From: Gammaproteobacteria bacterium
GTDB taxonomy: Bacteria > Pseudomonadota > Gammaproteobacteria > Pseudomonadales > Halieaceae
Length of the DNA stretch: 39,242 bases
Reading direction: 5' to 3'
NCBI GenBank assembly: GCA_009937065.1
Contig: JAACDF010000159.1
Coordinates: 1-39,242 of the forward strand
The position numbers were made by a program, and so were the translations under genes. The notes below the pieces were generated by a model. It was not told the DNA's origin. It saw only the letters and a list, made by a program, of their open reading frames with translations, and ran no database searches. This document shows, piece after piece, positions 23,775-33,242 of the stretch. Position 1 is the stretch's first letter, and each line of letters opens with the position of its first letter.

Positions 23775-24569
23775 TTATTGGGTTTTGCGCTCAATGAGCT
23801 CAACGTTGAATAGCGAGGGCCAGCGTTTACCACCCAACCAAATCGCATCAGTCTTTGGATCTACCGCTATGCCATTTAAAACGTCCGTACTGCTTCGGCG
23901 CTCACTGCGAGGAAGTAATCCTCGAAGGTCTATGATACTGGTGATTATGCCCGAAGTGGGGTCTATTCGAACGATCTGATCGGTCAGCCATACATTTGCC
24001 CAGATTTCCCCGTTTATCCATTCGAGTTCATTGAGTCTAGAGACACGCTTGCCGTCGTAAGTCACATTGATGGTCCGCGTCACCGTGTTGTTTTCCCATA
24101 CGGATAACCGATGTGTGCCATCCGAAATCCAGAGTTGGTTACCGTCGCTGGTGATGCCCCAGCCCTCACCACGTAGGCTGAGCGTATCGATAACCTTCAT
24201 CGAATCGGGATCTAAAACGAGTAACTCTTGAGATCGCCAAGTGAGGACATAGATTCGCCCATCAAGCTCAGTAAGGCCCTCCGAAAAATATCGATCAGGC
24301 AGTTGAGTGACCCTTCGATTCTTCAGTGATGGCCAGTCATAGCGAGCAATGAATGATTCTCCATACAAGCCTGAACTCACCCAAAGCGCGTCGTCCCAAA
24401 TCAACAAGCCTTGTGTGAAGTTATTGCGATCGATGTTTCGAGTCTCTTTCACGTGGTAGTCGAATATCACTGGCGGCTCTGCCAGAGCCGCTGGCGCTAA
24501 AGCGAGGAAGGCAAACAAAAAGGCAAACAAAGGGAGCGAGAGGGGACTCAGTGTCGTTATGAGCTTCAT
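23775..24569 (-). CDS. Secreted glutaminyl-peptide cyclotransferase (plant/bacterial QC type)
   Basis: The 264-residue protein has an N-terminal signal peptide (LPLFAFLFAFLALAPAALA). It is built of beta-propeller blades with the motifs NFTQGLLIWDD, YFSEGLTEL, GEGWGITSDG, RLNELEWING and VLNGIAVDPKTD of the Glu_cyclase_2 family. These enzymes turn an N-terminal Gln of peptides and proteins into pyroglutamate, which protects against aminopeptidases. The location should be periplasmic. Its ATG overlaps the mnmC stop by four bases (ATGA), so the two are translationally coupled. An M16 peptidase gene follows. Confidence 0.9.
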   Translation of the reverse strand: MKLITTLSPLSLPLFAFLFAFLALAPAALAEPPVIFDYHVKETRNIDRNNFTQGLLIWDDALWVSSGLYGESFIARYDWPSLKNRRVTQLPDRYFSEGLTELDGRIYVLTWRSQELLVLDPDSMKVIDTLSLRGEGWGITSDGNQLWISDGTHRLSVWENNTVTRTINVTYDGKRVSRLNELEWINGEIWANVWLTDQIVRIDPTSGIITSIIDLRGLLPRSERRSSTDVLNGIAVDPKTDAIWLGGKRWPSLFNVELIERKTQ

Positions 24570-26611
24570 TTGGCATCTCCCTTGATCAACCGGCGCCTCA
24601 AAAATCGAGCGGGCGATATAGCCTGATGTAAGTAGCGAGTCACGGGAGGTGGAGATTTCATCATCTGAGAGACAAGTATCTCCGATAGAAGAGGGGCCGA
24701 GGTTAAACCGCGAGAGCCGAGGCCAGTGAAAACATACAAGCCCTTAATATTCGGCTGTTTCTCTTCGATGAGGCGCTTTCGATCGTGTCTCAGGCCGTCA
24801 TAGGTCACTTGGAATAGGGTCTCGTCCGGCACTGGACCCGCAATGGGTAGGTAGTCGCTGGTAGCGCAGCGTATTGCCGCTTGTCCTGTGACTGTTTGAG
24901 ACGCAACCGCCGATTCAAGCACGGGAAGATGTGAAATCAGCTGTTGTATATTGGTCGCGTGATCTGCTTCGCGCTCCTCTGTTGAGGTTTCATTCAATCC
25001 GTAAGTGGCGCCAATACAGTGCTGGCCACCTTTGGCGGGCGGTGTATAACCCGCATGGCAGACCGTGCACTTCAGATCGGTCAATTCTTTTTGGGACTGA
25101 AGCATGGTGGTCTGTCCTCTAATGGGTTGCAGCGGCAACCAGTCCAACCTCGCATCTCTGACAGCTTCCCAGGCAGTGGTGATGACCGCTGTATCACCCA
25201 AAGCGATGCAGTCGCCGCAGGCATTCATTGCAAACCATTGATTACCGTCACTCTGGCGCAGTGTTACATCTCCCAGACCTTCGATCACGGTGATATTAGG
25301 GTGATCTAGGAGCTCAGAACAAATAGCTTGGGTGTGCAGCCAGCCCGAGCGGGGGTAGTGCTGCGCGCCTCGGGGTAACGCCACCCCCGCGATCGCCGAC
25401 GCCTCCTCGCGACTCACGACCTTCAGGGGACTGTCCTCATCATTGAATGCGATTGCTAAACGTTCGAGGGCATCGTCCGATGCTAATTGCAGATAGCCGG
25501 ATAGCTCACCGTCAGTACCTGACTTTAGCGAGCCCTCACGGAACTTGCGGTGATGGTGATCAACGGAAAATTCGTACGCGGTGAGTGAAAAATCGGCCAA
25601 CTTCCCATGTTTGTGGGACGGTCGTGTGTAAATCACGCCTTGTGGCTGCGTGGAACCACCGGCGCCAATGGCGCTTCTCTCCAGAACCGTTACTTTGCAA
25701 CTACGCTCTGCAAGTCGCCTGGCGATGTGACTACCCGCGAGACCTGCGCCCAGCACCAGGCAAGCCTTTGGCTGTTGAACGTGCATAGGTTGATCCCAGG
25801 CTGTGGTCTTTACGCGACCCTGTCGCTCCTCATGACGACGCTCTGACGTGTTTTGAGATGCCGCGGAAGTTTGATCTAAACGACCATGTAAACACTCTCG
25901 TTTTGGGCCAAAGCCGGGTCGCTTGGACATGGTGAAGCCGCAACGCTCCAGCGATCGGCGAACATCGCTCGAGGCGGTAAACGTGGTTACATGCCCCCCC
26001 TCGCGAGTCAGGTTGGCAGCGCTATGCAGTACGTCGTAAGTCCACATAGCTTCATTTCTTGTCGGCGTAAAGCCATCGAGAAACCAGATATCCACCCACC
26101 GGTGTCCATAAGAGTCGAGATCATCCAGTGCATCGGAGACATCCTCCCACCAAAAGTCGACGGTTAATCCATCAATGAGCTCAGATCTTCGGTGACATCC
26201 TGGAATCGGCGACGGCCAGCGCTCTAGGATGGTGCCAAACTCCTGGCTTAGCGATGTCCACCGTGCATTAGCCGATCGCAACTGCGACTTTGAGAGGGGG
26301 TGTTTTTCGATGGTGATGACATGGCAATGCGCTCCAGCCGGTCCGTTCTCCGACCACGCCTGCATCACCAGAGCTAGGTTGAGACCAGTTCCTAGGCCCA
26401 ATTCACCGATAACAAGTGTCTCTCCAGGGTTGAGAGATTGCATGCGGTTTATCACGTCACCACCCTCAATGAAAACGTAGGCGCTCTCCGCTATGCCGTC
26501 CTCGGAAGAGTAATAATCATCGTCAAATTCACCAGATCTCGGCGTTTCTTTCCCAAAATCGACACGCGGGCGACGCATTAAGCGCCAATCTTTGTTGCCA
26601 CGCTCTATCAT
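24566..26611 (-). CDS. mnmC: Bifunctional tRNA mnm5s2U34 biosynthesis enzyme
   Basis: The 681-residue protein has both MnmC modules. The N-terminal SAM-dependent methyltransferase covers about residues 1-250 (VIGELGLGTGLNLALV, DIWFLDGFTPTRN). The C-terminal FAD-dependent demodification oxidase begins at about residue 280 with the dinucleotide-binding motif LVLGAGLAGSHIARRL and ends near GLYVFTGLGSRGLTSAPLL. Together they complete the wobble-uridine modification of tRNAs for Lys, Glu and Gln. The linker of about 30 residues between modules is polar and rich in Arg and Glu. It is the first gene of a unit with the cyclase and the peptidase. Confidence 0.95.
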   Translation of the reverse strand: MIERGNKDWRLMRRPRVDFGKETPRSGEFDDDYYSSEDGIAESAYVFIEGGDVINRMQSLNPGETLVIGELGLGTGLNLALVMQAWSENGPAGAHCHVITIEKHPLSKSQLRSANARWTSLSQEFGTILERWPSPIPGCHRRSELIDGLTVDFWWEDVSDALDDLDSYGHRWVDIWFLDGFTPTRNEAMWTYDVLHSAANLTREGGHVTTFTASSDVRRSLERCGFTMSKRPGFGPKRECLHGRLDQTSAASQNTSERRHEERQGRVKTTAWDQPMHVQQPKACLVLGAGLAGSHIARRLAERSCKVTVLERSAIGAGGSTQPQGVIYTRPSHKHGKLADFSLTAYEFSVDHHHRKFREGSLKSGTDGELSGYLQLASDDALERLAIAFNDEDSPLKVVSREEASAIAGVALPRGAQHYPRSGWLHTQAICSELLDHPNITVIEGLGDVTLRQSDGNQWFAMNACGDCIALGDTAVITTAWEAVRDARLDWLPLQPIRGQTTMLQSQKELTDLKCTVCHAGYTPPAKGGQHCIGATYGLNETSTEEREADHATNIQQLISHLPVLESAVASQTVTGQAAIRCATSDYLPIAGPVPDETLFQVTYDGLRHDRKRLIEEKQPNIKGLYVFTGLGSRGLTSAPLLSEILVSQMMKSPPPVTRYLHQAISPARFLRRRLIKGDAK

Positions 26612-26731
26612 ACTGATAAGCTCTCACCTCGGAGTAACGCTACTACTTCTGGCTGGAGTCCCGGCTGGAAATAATAAGAAAGCGGCGCGTCTACACTATT
26701 CATTATTCAATCTATTTGTTGGGAAGTAATC

Positions 26732-27232
26732 ATGGCGTTGGGTAATTCTACGATGACATACGACCAGTTGGGCCAGCTAACGGCGCACTTGTTGCACAAA
26801 GCGTTCATCGAGACGACACGTACAGTCTCAAAAGGCGTCTTTCGGCGTCTTGTCGATGGCGAGGTGGTTCCCATTACCCAACTCGAATTCGAAGGCGATG
26901 AAACCGCACAGCTAAATATGAAGTTACACATGTCAGCCTATCGCGGTGACATCAACTACACGCGATTCAGGGACGGAGTGGTGGCACTGCTTCAGGAGCT
27001 TCTTACAGCTCTGGGTAAAGAAGGTGCGCTTAAAACGTTCACGGCCAACGACTCGGATGGGGTTGCAACCGACACACGACTCCTCGGTGCCTCGGGTCCG
27101 ACGCAACACGGCGAAGACATCAATGTGCTCATGGTCGCAATGACGCCCTCGCAAAGTGAGCCCAAGATTCTTGTCGAGTTGATGTATATGGACCCGGATC
27201 AGTTCGCTTCAGCCAAACGTGGCGAGTCGTGA
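26732..27232 (+). CDS. Conserved-looking protein of unknown function
   Basis: The 166-residue protein is not a family I recognise. It has no signal peptide or membrane helix. The first half looks helical with basic residues (LTAHLLHKAFIETTRTVSKGVFRRLVDGEVV). The middle has a mixed segment (MKLHMSAYRGDINYTRFRDGVVALLQELLTALG is its helical core) and the end is beta-like (INVLMVAMTPS, KILVELMYMDPDQF). GGGAAG at 26720-26725 precedes the ATG. It is divergent from mnmC, and its 3' end overlaps the MaoC gene end by 34 bases on the opposite strand. Confidence 0.75.
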   Translation: MALGNSTMTYDQLGQLTAHLLHKAFIETTRTVSKGVFRRLVDGEVVPITQLEFEGDETAQLNMKLHMSAYRGDINYTRFRDGVVALLQELLTALGKEGALKTFTANDSDGVATDTRLLGASGPTQHGEDINVLMVAMTPSQSEPKILVELMYMDPDQFASAKRGES

Positions 27233-27702
27233 TCTAATAGTTCTACCGATGGTGGTGGCACCACGGTAACGGTCTTCTTTTCAGTGGGGGCAATGACACG
27301 AGATTCGCCCCGACATACCTCTTTCCCGTCCTGGTTCTTAACCGACAGCGCCATGGTGACCCAGGGTTTGCGCGCATGCTTATCGGTCACGGTTAGTCCA
27401 ATGGTGAGTGTATCCCCCAGAAAAATAGGTGACCGGAACTCGAGATTCTGGCCCAAGTAAACAGTACCCGGCCCCATGAACTCGAGCCCGATTACGGCAC
27501 TCACAAATGCACCAATGAGCATTCCATGACCGATGCACTCACCGAACTGTGTCGTTGCGGCATAGTCGGGATCGAGGTGTAAGGGATTGTGATCGCCGGA
27601 AACGACAGCAAAAAGTTCGACATCCCGCGCTGTGACTAGGCGGCTAACTTCGATACCATCGCCTAGCGAGAGTTCGTCGAACGTTATGTTGGTGATGTCC
27701 AT
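27199..27702 (-). CDS. MaoC-family (R)-specific enoyl-CoA hydratase-like protein
   Basis: The 167-residue hot-dog-fold protein has the hydratase-2 motif SGDHNPLHLDPDYAAT, with the catalytic Asp-x-x-Pro-x-His pattern, and GECIGHGMLIGAF. Members such as PhaJ hydrate trans-2-enoyl-CoA to (R)-3-hydroxyacyl-CoA and link beta-oxidation to polyhydroxyalkanoate or other lipid pathways. The tail after about residue 140 (TEKKTVTVVPPPSVELLD) is longer than in minimal PhaJ. It is divergent from the acyl-CoA ligase gene, with 71 bases between starts, which suggests joint control. Confidence 0.88.
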   Translation of the reverse strand: MDITNITFDELSLGDGIEVSRLVTARDVELFAVVSGDHNPLHLDPDYAATTQFGECIGHGMLIGAFVSAVIGLEFMGPGTVYLGQNLEFRSPIFLGDTLTIGLTVTDKHARKPWVTMALSVKNQDGKEVCRGESRVIAPTEKKTVTVVPPPSVELLDHDSPRLAEAN

Positions 27703-27773
27703 GGGGGTACCTCGCGGAAACGACTGCTATGTCGTTGCAAAATACCATAATCAAAAAAAACGGGGTTAACTGA

Positions 27774-29459
27774 ATGCAAGCCGATATTTCCGCGGCGATT
27801 GCCGCGCGCTACGACGAGCTCAATATTGAATGGAACGTTGACGTTACCGCTTATTCGTCGATCGTCGCTCTGTTTGAAGAGGCAATGACCGATTTTGCGG
27901 ATATGCCGGCCTGCTCGAGTGTTGGGCACGCGCTCTCGTACGCAGAGTTAGATACGTTATCGGCTAATTTTGCTAGCTGGTTACAAAATGAGTCGGGCCT
28001 AAACAAAGGCGATCGTGTCGCCATACAAATGCCGAATCTCATTCAGTACCTTGTGGCTTGCCTGGGGACGCTACGTGCCGGCATGGTGGTGGTGAACACA
28101 AACCCTCTCTATACAGAGCGCGAACTTGAGCATCAGTTAAATGATTCGGGTGCCCGTATCCTCGTCCTTCAAGCGAACGTAGCTGAAACGGCGGCGAATG
28201 TCGTTTCAAATACAGACATCGAGCAAATCGTACTGACCGAGATAGCTGACCTTCACCCAGCACCCAAGCGCTGGCTATTGAATGCTGCGGTCAAATACGT
28301 AAAGAAAATGGTTCCAAAGGTCACGCTGCCCAATATGATCAAGTTCAATGACGCACTAAAACGCGGTGCTCAAAGCCAGTTCGTGCCTGTAGAGTTGAGC
28401 CTCGATGACCTGGCCATGTTGCAGTACACCGGCGGAACTAGCGGTGTTGCGGAGGGGGCAATGCTGTCTCACGGCAATATTGTGGCGAACGTCATGCAGA
28501 TTGACGGATTTTTTGAAACCTTCGGGATTGATGCCAAAGGCAGTGTGTTTATGCAGCCGCTGCCTGTTTATCACATCTACGCCTTCACAGTGTCCATGTA
28601 TTCCCTCCGCAAGGGGGCGCACACATTGTTTATCCCCAATCCACGCGATCTGGGCTCCGTTGTTGAGGCCTTTGAGAAGTACCAGCCGACCGTATTTGCG
28701 GGACTCAATACGTTATTTGTCGCCCTGTGCAACGATGAGCGATTTAGGCGTATTACCTTTGAGAATCTGCAACTCACAATGTCGGGTGGTATGGCGTTGA
28801 CTCAAGCCGCTGCCGAGCGATGGGCGGACGTTACGGGCTGTAATGTTTACGAGGGTTACGGACTGACAGAGACCTCACCAACGGCGACCACCAATCCTGG
28901 AAACGGCCGTCAGCTGGGTACGATTGGCATTCCTGTGCCACAGACCTATGTCAAAACGGTGAATGATACCGGCGAGACCTTAGGCTTCGATGAGGCTGGC
29001 GAGCTGTGTATTAAAGGGCCTCAAGTGATGCAGGGCTATTGGCAACGACCCGAGGCGACGGCCGATGTGCTTGATTCGGATGGTTGGTTTTCAACAGGCG
29101 ACGTGGCCGTGATACAGCCCGATGGATACATAAAAATTGTCGATCGCATTAAGGACATGATCATTGTCTCCGGGTTTAATGTGTACCCCAATGAGCTGGA
29201 GGACGTCTGTGCCAAGCACCCGGGTGTTCTCGAGTGTGCCGCTGTGGGCGTGCCGTCAGAGGCGACGGGGGAGGCTATCCGTCTTTACGTTGTAAAGGCT
29301 GATGATGCTCTGACTGAGGATGAGGTCATCGCTTATATGCGCGAGCAGGTCACTGCCTACAAAGTGCCAAGATCTATTGTTTTCAAGGATGATCTACCCA
29401 AAACCAATGTTGGTAAAATCCTTAGACGGGAGCTGAGAGACTTAGCTACCCAAGGTTGA
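27774..29459 (+). CDS. fadD: Long-chain acyl-CoA ligase (FadD-like)
   Basis: The 561-residue AMP-forming ligase activates fatty acids to acyl-CoA. Visible motifs are LQYTGGTSGVAEGAMLSH (A3, P-loop), VYEGYGLTETSPTATTNP (A5), GWFSTGDVAVIQPDGYIKI (A7), VDRIKDMIIVSGFNVYPNE (A8) and the catalytic lysine in KTNVGKILRREL (A10). In A3 the near-invariant lysine (V-A-K-G-A in E. coli FadD) is Glu227, encoded by a plain GAG. Length and all other motifs are normal. It is divergent from a MaoC hydratase gene and 27 bases ahead of hrpA. The symbol rests on family resemblance; a paralogue with other chain-length preference is possible. Confidence 0.88.
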   Translation: MQADISAAIAARYDELNIEWNVDVTAYSSIVALFEEAMTDFADMPACSSVGHALSYAELDTLSANFASWLQNESGLNKGDRVAIQMPNLIQYLVACLGTLRAGMVVVNTNPLYTERELEHQLNDSGARILVLQANVAETAANVVSNTDIEQIVLTEIADLHPAPKRWLLNAAVKYVKKMVPKVTLPNMIKFNDALKRGAQSQFVPVELSLDDLAMLQYTGGTSGVAEGAMLSHGNIVANVMQIDGFFETFGIDAKGSVFMQPLPVYHIYAFTVSMYSLRKGAHTLFIPNPRDLGSVVEAFEKYQPTVFAGLNTLFVALCNDERFRRITFENLQLTMSGGMALTQAAAERWADVTGCNVYEGYGLTETSPTATTNPGNGRQLGTIGIPVPQTYVKTVNDTGETLGFDEAGELCIKGPQVMQGYWQRPEATADVLDSDGWFSTGDVAVIQPDGYIKIVDRIKDMIIVSGFNVYPNELEDVCAKHPGVLECAAVGVPSEATGEAIRLYVVKADDALTEDEVIAYMREQVTAYKVPRSIVFKDDLPKTNVGKILRRELRDLATQG

Positions 29460-29486
29460 TACCAGACGTCTTGAATTGAGGAACGC

Positions 29487-32400
29487 GTGAGCAAAAGTCA
29501 TGAGGGCCGTGTCGAGCGGCTAGTTCCTCAACATATCTCCTACCCAGAGCAACTGCCGGTTGTCGCGCGCAAAGACGAGATCATGCGCGCTATTGCCGAG
29601 AGCCAGGTTGTTGTGATCGCCGGTGAGACGGGCTCTGGTAAGACCACGCAACTCCCCAAAATGTGTCTTGAGCTGGGTCGTGGTCGTGAAAAGCGAATAG
29701 GGCATACCCAACCGCGTCGCATTGCCGCCCGTGCTGTGTCCAGTCGAATCGCAGAGGAACTGAATTCTCAGGTTGGTGGGCTCGTAGGTTATCAGGTGCG
29801 TTTCAATGACGACGTCACCGATCAGACCGCTGTAAAGGTCATGACCGATGGCATACTTCTAGCGGAGCTTTCCCGAGATCGTCAGCTTCAGGCTTACGAT
29901 ACGCTCATTATTGATGAAGCCCATGAACGTAGCCTCAATATCGACTTTATTCTTGGCTATTTGAAGCGCTTACTGCCGAAACGCCCTGATTTAAAAATTA
30001 TCATTACGTCGGCAACCATCGATGTAGAGCGTTTCAGTCAGCACTTCAATGATGCCCCCATTGTCGAGGTGTCCGGACGCACCTACCCGGTTGATGTGCA
30101 TTATGTTGATAGCGTTGAAGACCGCGATCGCGGTTTACAGCGTCAGGTGTCCCAGCTTGTCGATGAGATTGAGGCTGAGCGGCACGGGCCGCGTGGCGAT
30201 GTATTGGTTTTTTGTCCGGGAGAGCGGCAAATTCGCGACCTGGCAAAGGAGCTCCGTGGTCGAGAGCGTGTTCAGGTACTGCCGCTCTATGCCCGTTTGA
30301 GTAACGCCGAGCAAAATCGCGTCTTCAACCGATCGGGTGCAGGTATGCGGGTTGTACTCGCGACCAATGTGGCGGAGACATCGCTGACCGTGCCGGGTAT
30401 TCGATACGTCATTGACCCGGGTGATGCGCGCATCAGTCGATACAGTCATCGATCCGGATTACAGCGTCTTCCCATCGAGTCAATTTCCCAGGCAAGTGCC
30501 AATCAGCGCAAGGGCCGCTGTGGTCGGATAGCGGACGGTGTTTGTTTTAGGCTCTATTCAGAGCAGGACTTCCTGTCACGTCCAGAGTTTACTGATGCCG
30601 AAATTCTGCGAACTAATCTGGCATCGGTCATCCTCAGAATGCTGGAGCTTGGCTTGGGGGACGTACGTCAGTTTCCATTTGTTGATCCGCCGGATCCCAA
30701 AATGGTCCGCGATGGATTTCGACTGCTGACGGAGTTGGGCGCGGTTGATGGTAATGCCAAGCTCACGCCCCTGGGTCGTGCCATGGCAAAGCTACCCGTT
30801 GATCCAAAGTTGAGTCGAATTTTATTAGATGCTGCCAGCCGAGACTGCTTGAATGAGGCGCTGGTCATTATTAGCGCGCTTTCTGTGCAAGACCCGCGCG
30901 AGCGCCCGCAGGAAAAACGTGCTCAATCGGACCAGCAGCACGCACGATTTAATCATGCCCAATCTGATTTCATCGCCTGGCTTAACTTATGGCAGTACCT
31001 CGAGCAACAACGGCAAGACCTGAGTCAAAATCAATTTCGGAAGTTGTGCGATCGGGAGTTTCTCTCTTATTTGCGCATCCGGGAGTGGCGAGAGGTCCAT
31101 TATCAACTCGTGGTATCGTGTCGTCAGATGAAATTTCGTGTGACCGAGCTTAAATCTTACGACGATAAGTATGAGGCCATCCACAGAGCACTTTTATCTG
31201 GATTGTTAGGCAACATTGCCCAGCAAGATGAGGGTCGACGGTTTAATGCGACCCGAAATCGAAAAGCACACATATTCCCTGCTTCCGGACAGTACAAAAA
31301 GCCACCTAAATGGTTGGTTGCGGCTGAGCTTGTGGAAACTTCCCAAGTCTTCGCTCGACAATGCGCCGCAATAGAACCCGCTTGGTTGCTTGATATCAAC
31401 CCAGCGTTGCTGAAGCGGCATCACTACGAACCCGCATGGAATGCGCGATCGAGCCGTGTGATGGCGAAAGAGCGTGTGTCGCTGTTTGGTTTGACCATCA
31501 GTGATGGCCAACGGGTGCACTATGCAGGCATCGACCCTAAAACATCCCGATCCATCATGATTCGCCATGGGCTGGTATCTGGAAATTACCGCCAGCCGCC
31601 GGACTTCCTCAAACACAACTTAAAGCTGGTGAGTGATGTCATGGAGCTTGAGTCGAGAGTCAGGCGGCGCGATCTTCTGGTCGATGAGGAGTCGATGTTT
31701 CGTTTCTATGATGAACGACTCCCACCAGACTGTGCGAGCGGTGTGGCGCTCGACAAATGGTTGCGTCGTGATGAGACGACCAATCACAGCCTAATGATGA
31801 AGCGAGAACAGGTGCTGACGCGCGATCCTGGAGGCGAGGTCGAGGCCCAGTTCCCGAAGACACTGGCCTTGGGAGACATCAGCTTTCAGCTGTCCTATCA
31901 ATTCGAGCCAGGTGGTAATCGCGACGGGGTCACAGTCACTATTCCGCTCGCACTGTTAAATCGTGTGCCGCGATATCGCTTCGAATGGTTAGTCCCCGGT
32001 CTGCTGAGAGAGAAGTTAATCGCCATGATCAAGGGGCTTCCCAAACAGCTACGCAAACAACTTGTGCCAGCCCCCGACATTGCGGACGAGTTGCTCGAGC
32101 GTCTGACGCCTGCGGATGAACCGCTAGCTCATGCGATGAGCCGGGAAATTAAGGCTATCCGCGCGGTCACCATTGCGACCAATGATTGGGCGCAAGTGGA
32201 TATAGAATCATTCTATCTAATGAATATTCGAGTGGTTGACGATCGTAAGAAGCTCTTGGGTGAGAGCCGTCACTTGGCATCGCTGGTGTCAGAGTTTAGG
32301 AGTAATTCACCGGTTGAGGTGGTGACCACTCGGAACAATGTCGAGAGGGTCAACGTAACACGCTGGGATTTCGATGACCTGCCGACCGAGTGGAGGGGTA

Positions 32401-33233
32401 AATCAGCAGGATCCGAGGTATTGGCTTACCCAGCTATTATCAAGGAAGGATCGGGGCAGTTGTCTGTGCGTCTCCTCGACTACCCGGTAGAGGCGGATCG
32501 CCAGCACAGACTGGGTGTGGCTGGGCTATTACTGCAAAGCGATCTTAAGACCGCGAAATATCTAAAGAAACAGCTGTTTGTCGACAACATGTCGAAACTG
32601 TCACTCGCTGGCGCTCGGTTGGAACGAGAGTCATTGGTAGACGCCATCATTGAGGGTGGTCTGTGGCAACTACTGCACGGTGTCACCTTGCCGAGGTCGC
32701 AAGATCAATTTGCTGTTGTTCAACAGTCCGTGACAGCACAGTGGGTGCCCCACGTATTGGAGATGGGAAATCACTTGGCGCAGGCGATTAAGATCGCGTC
32801 TGATACATGGACCCTGATCTCGCGCTACGAAGCGAATGCATATTCGGAGGCGAGGGCGGATATGGAGCACCAGCTGCAGCTGCTATTTAGTCCCAGCAGC
32901 CTTACCGAGACGCCGTCGGAGTGGATAACGTATTACCCGCGCTATCTCAAAGCCTTGGCATATCGTGTCGAGCGCCTCTCAGCGCAAGGCGGGAAGGATG
33001 AGAAGTCCATGTCCATGTTGTCGCCGCAAATCGAGCGATTACTTGATGGTAACGAGCGCTATCCCAGGCTGGATGTTCTTTGTCCGGAGGCGGTTCGCTT
33101 CCGATGGATGCTGGAAGAATTTCGCGTATCCTTGTTCGCCCAGCAACTGGGTACCAAATTGCCTGTGTCGTCCAAGCGCCTTGATCAGCAATGGCAATCG
33201 GTTGAGGCGTGGATGACAAATAATCCGCGTTGA
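29487..33233 (+). CDS. hrpA: DEAH-box ATP-dependent RNA helicase HrpA
   Basis: The 1248-residue protein matches the long HrpA type. Walker A GETGSGKTTQ is at residues 46-55 and the DEAH box at 143-146 (LIIDEAHERS). SATIDVERFSQ is motif III, and QRKGRCGRIADGVC lies in motif VI. HA2 and OB-fold regions follow, and a long C-terminal HrpA-specific domain (DUF3418) runs from about residue 650. HrpA unwinds RNA and in E. coli helps rescue stalled ribosomes. The start is GTG with GAGGAA at 29478-29483. The last codons lie in an imperfect tandem duplication shared with the mlaA upstream region. Confidence 0.95.
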   Translation: MSKSHEGRVERLVPQHISYPEQLPVVARKDEIMRAIAESQVVVIAGETGSGKTTQLPKMCLELGRGREKRIGHTQPRRIAARAVSSRIAEELNSQVGGLVGYQVRFNDDVTDQTAVKVMTDGILLAELSRDRQLQAYDTLIIDEAHERSLNIDFILGYLKRLLPKRPDLKIIITSATIDVERFSQHFNDAPIVEVSGRTYPVDVHYVDSVEDRDRGLQRQVSQLVDEIEAERHGPRGDVLVFCPGERQIRDLAKELRGRERVQVLPLYARLSNAEQNRVFNRSGAGMRVVLATNVAETSLTVPGIRYVIDPGDARISRYSHRSGLQRLPIESISQASANQRKGRCGRIADGVCFRLYSEQDFLSRPEFTDAEILRTNLASVILRMLELGLGDVRQFPFVDPPDPKMVRDGFRLLTELGAVDGNAKLTPLGRAMAKLPVDPKLSRILLDAASRDCLNEALVIISALSVQDPRERPQEKRAQSDQQHARFNHAQSDFIAWLNLWQYLEQQRQDLSQNQFRKLCDREFLSYLRIREWREVHYQLVVSCRQMKFRVTELKSYDDKYEAIHRALLSGLLGNIAQQDEGRRFNATRNRKAHIFPASGQYKKPPKWLVAAELVETSQVFARQCAAIEPAWLLDINPALLKRHHYEPAWNARSSRVMAKERVSLFGLTISDGQRVHYAGIDPKTSRSIMIRHGLVSGNYRQPPDFLKHNLKLVSDVMELESRVRRRDLLVDEESMFRFYDERLPPDCASGVALDKWLRRDETTNHSLMMKREQVLTRDPGGEVEAQFPKTLALGDISFQLSYQFEPGGNRDGVTVTIPLALLNRVPRYRFEWLVPGLLREKLIAMIKGLPKQLRKQLVPAPDIADELLERLTPADEPLAHAMSREIKAIRAVTIATNDWAQVDIESFYLMNIRVVDDRKKLLGESRHLASLVSEFRSNSPVEVVTTRNNVERVNVTRWDFDDLPTEWRGKSAGSEVLAYPAIIKEGSGQLSVRLLDYPVEADRQHRLGVAGLLLQSDLKTAKYLKKQLFVDNMSKLSLAGARLERESLVDAIIEGGLWQLLHGVTLPRSQDQFAVVQQSVTAQWVPHVLEMGNHLAQAIKIASDTWTLISRYEANAYSEARADMEHQLQLLFSPSSLTETPSEWITYYPRYLKALAYRVERLSAQGGKDEKSMSMLSPQIERLLDGNERYPRLDVLCPEAVRFRWMLEEFRVSLFAQQLGTKLPVSSKRLDQQWQSVEAWMTNNPR

Positions 33234-33242
33234 ATCTATACT
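33213..33242 (+). promoter_or_regulatory. Probable sigma70-type promoter of mlaA
   Basis: ATGACA (33213-33218) and TATACT (33237-33242) are separated by 18 bases. The two hexamers are identical to those proposed for ndk at 161-189. The site covers the hrpA stop codon, and the predicted start near 33249 is about 65 bases before the chosen mlaA start. Confidence 0.5.

Noticed and set aside
31206-31616. 136-codon minus-strand open frame
   Set aside because: It is a shadow of hrpA with no supporting motif.
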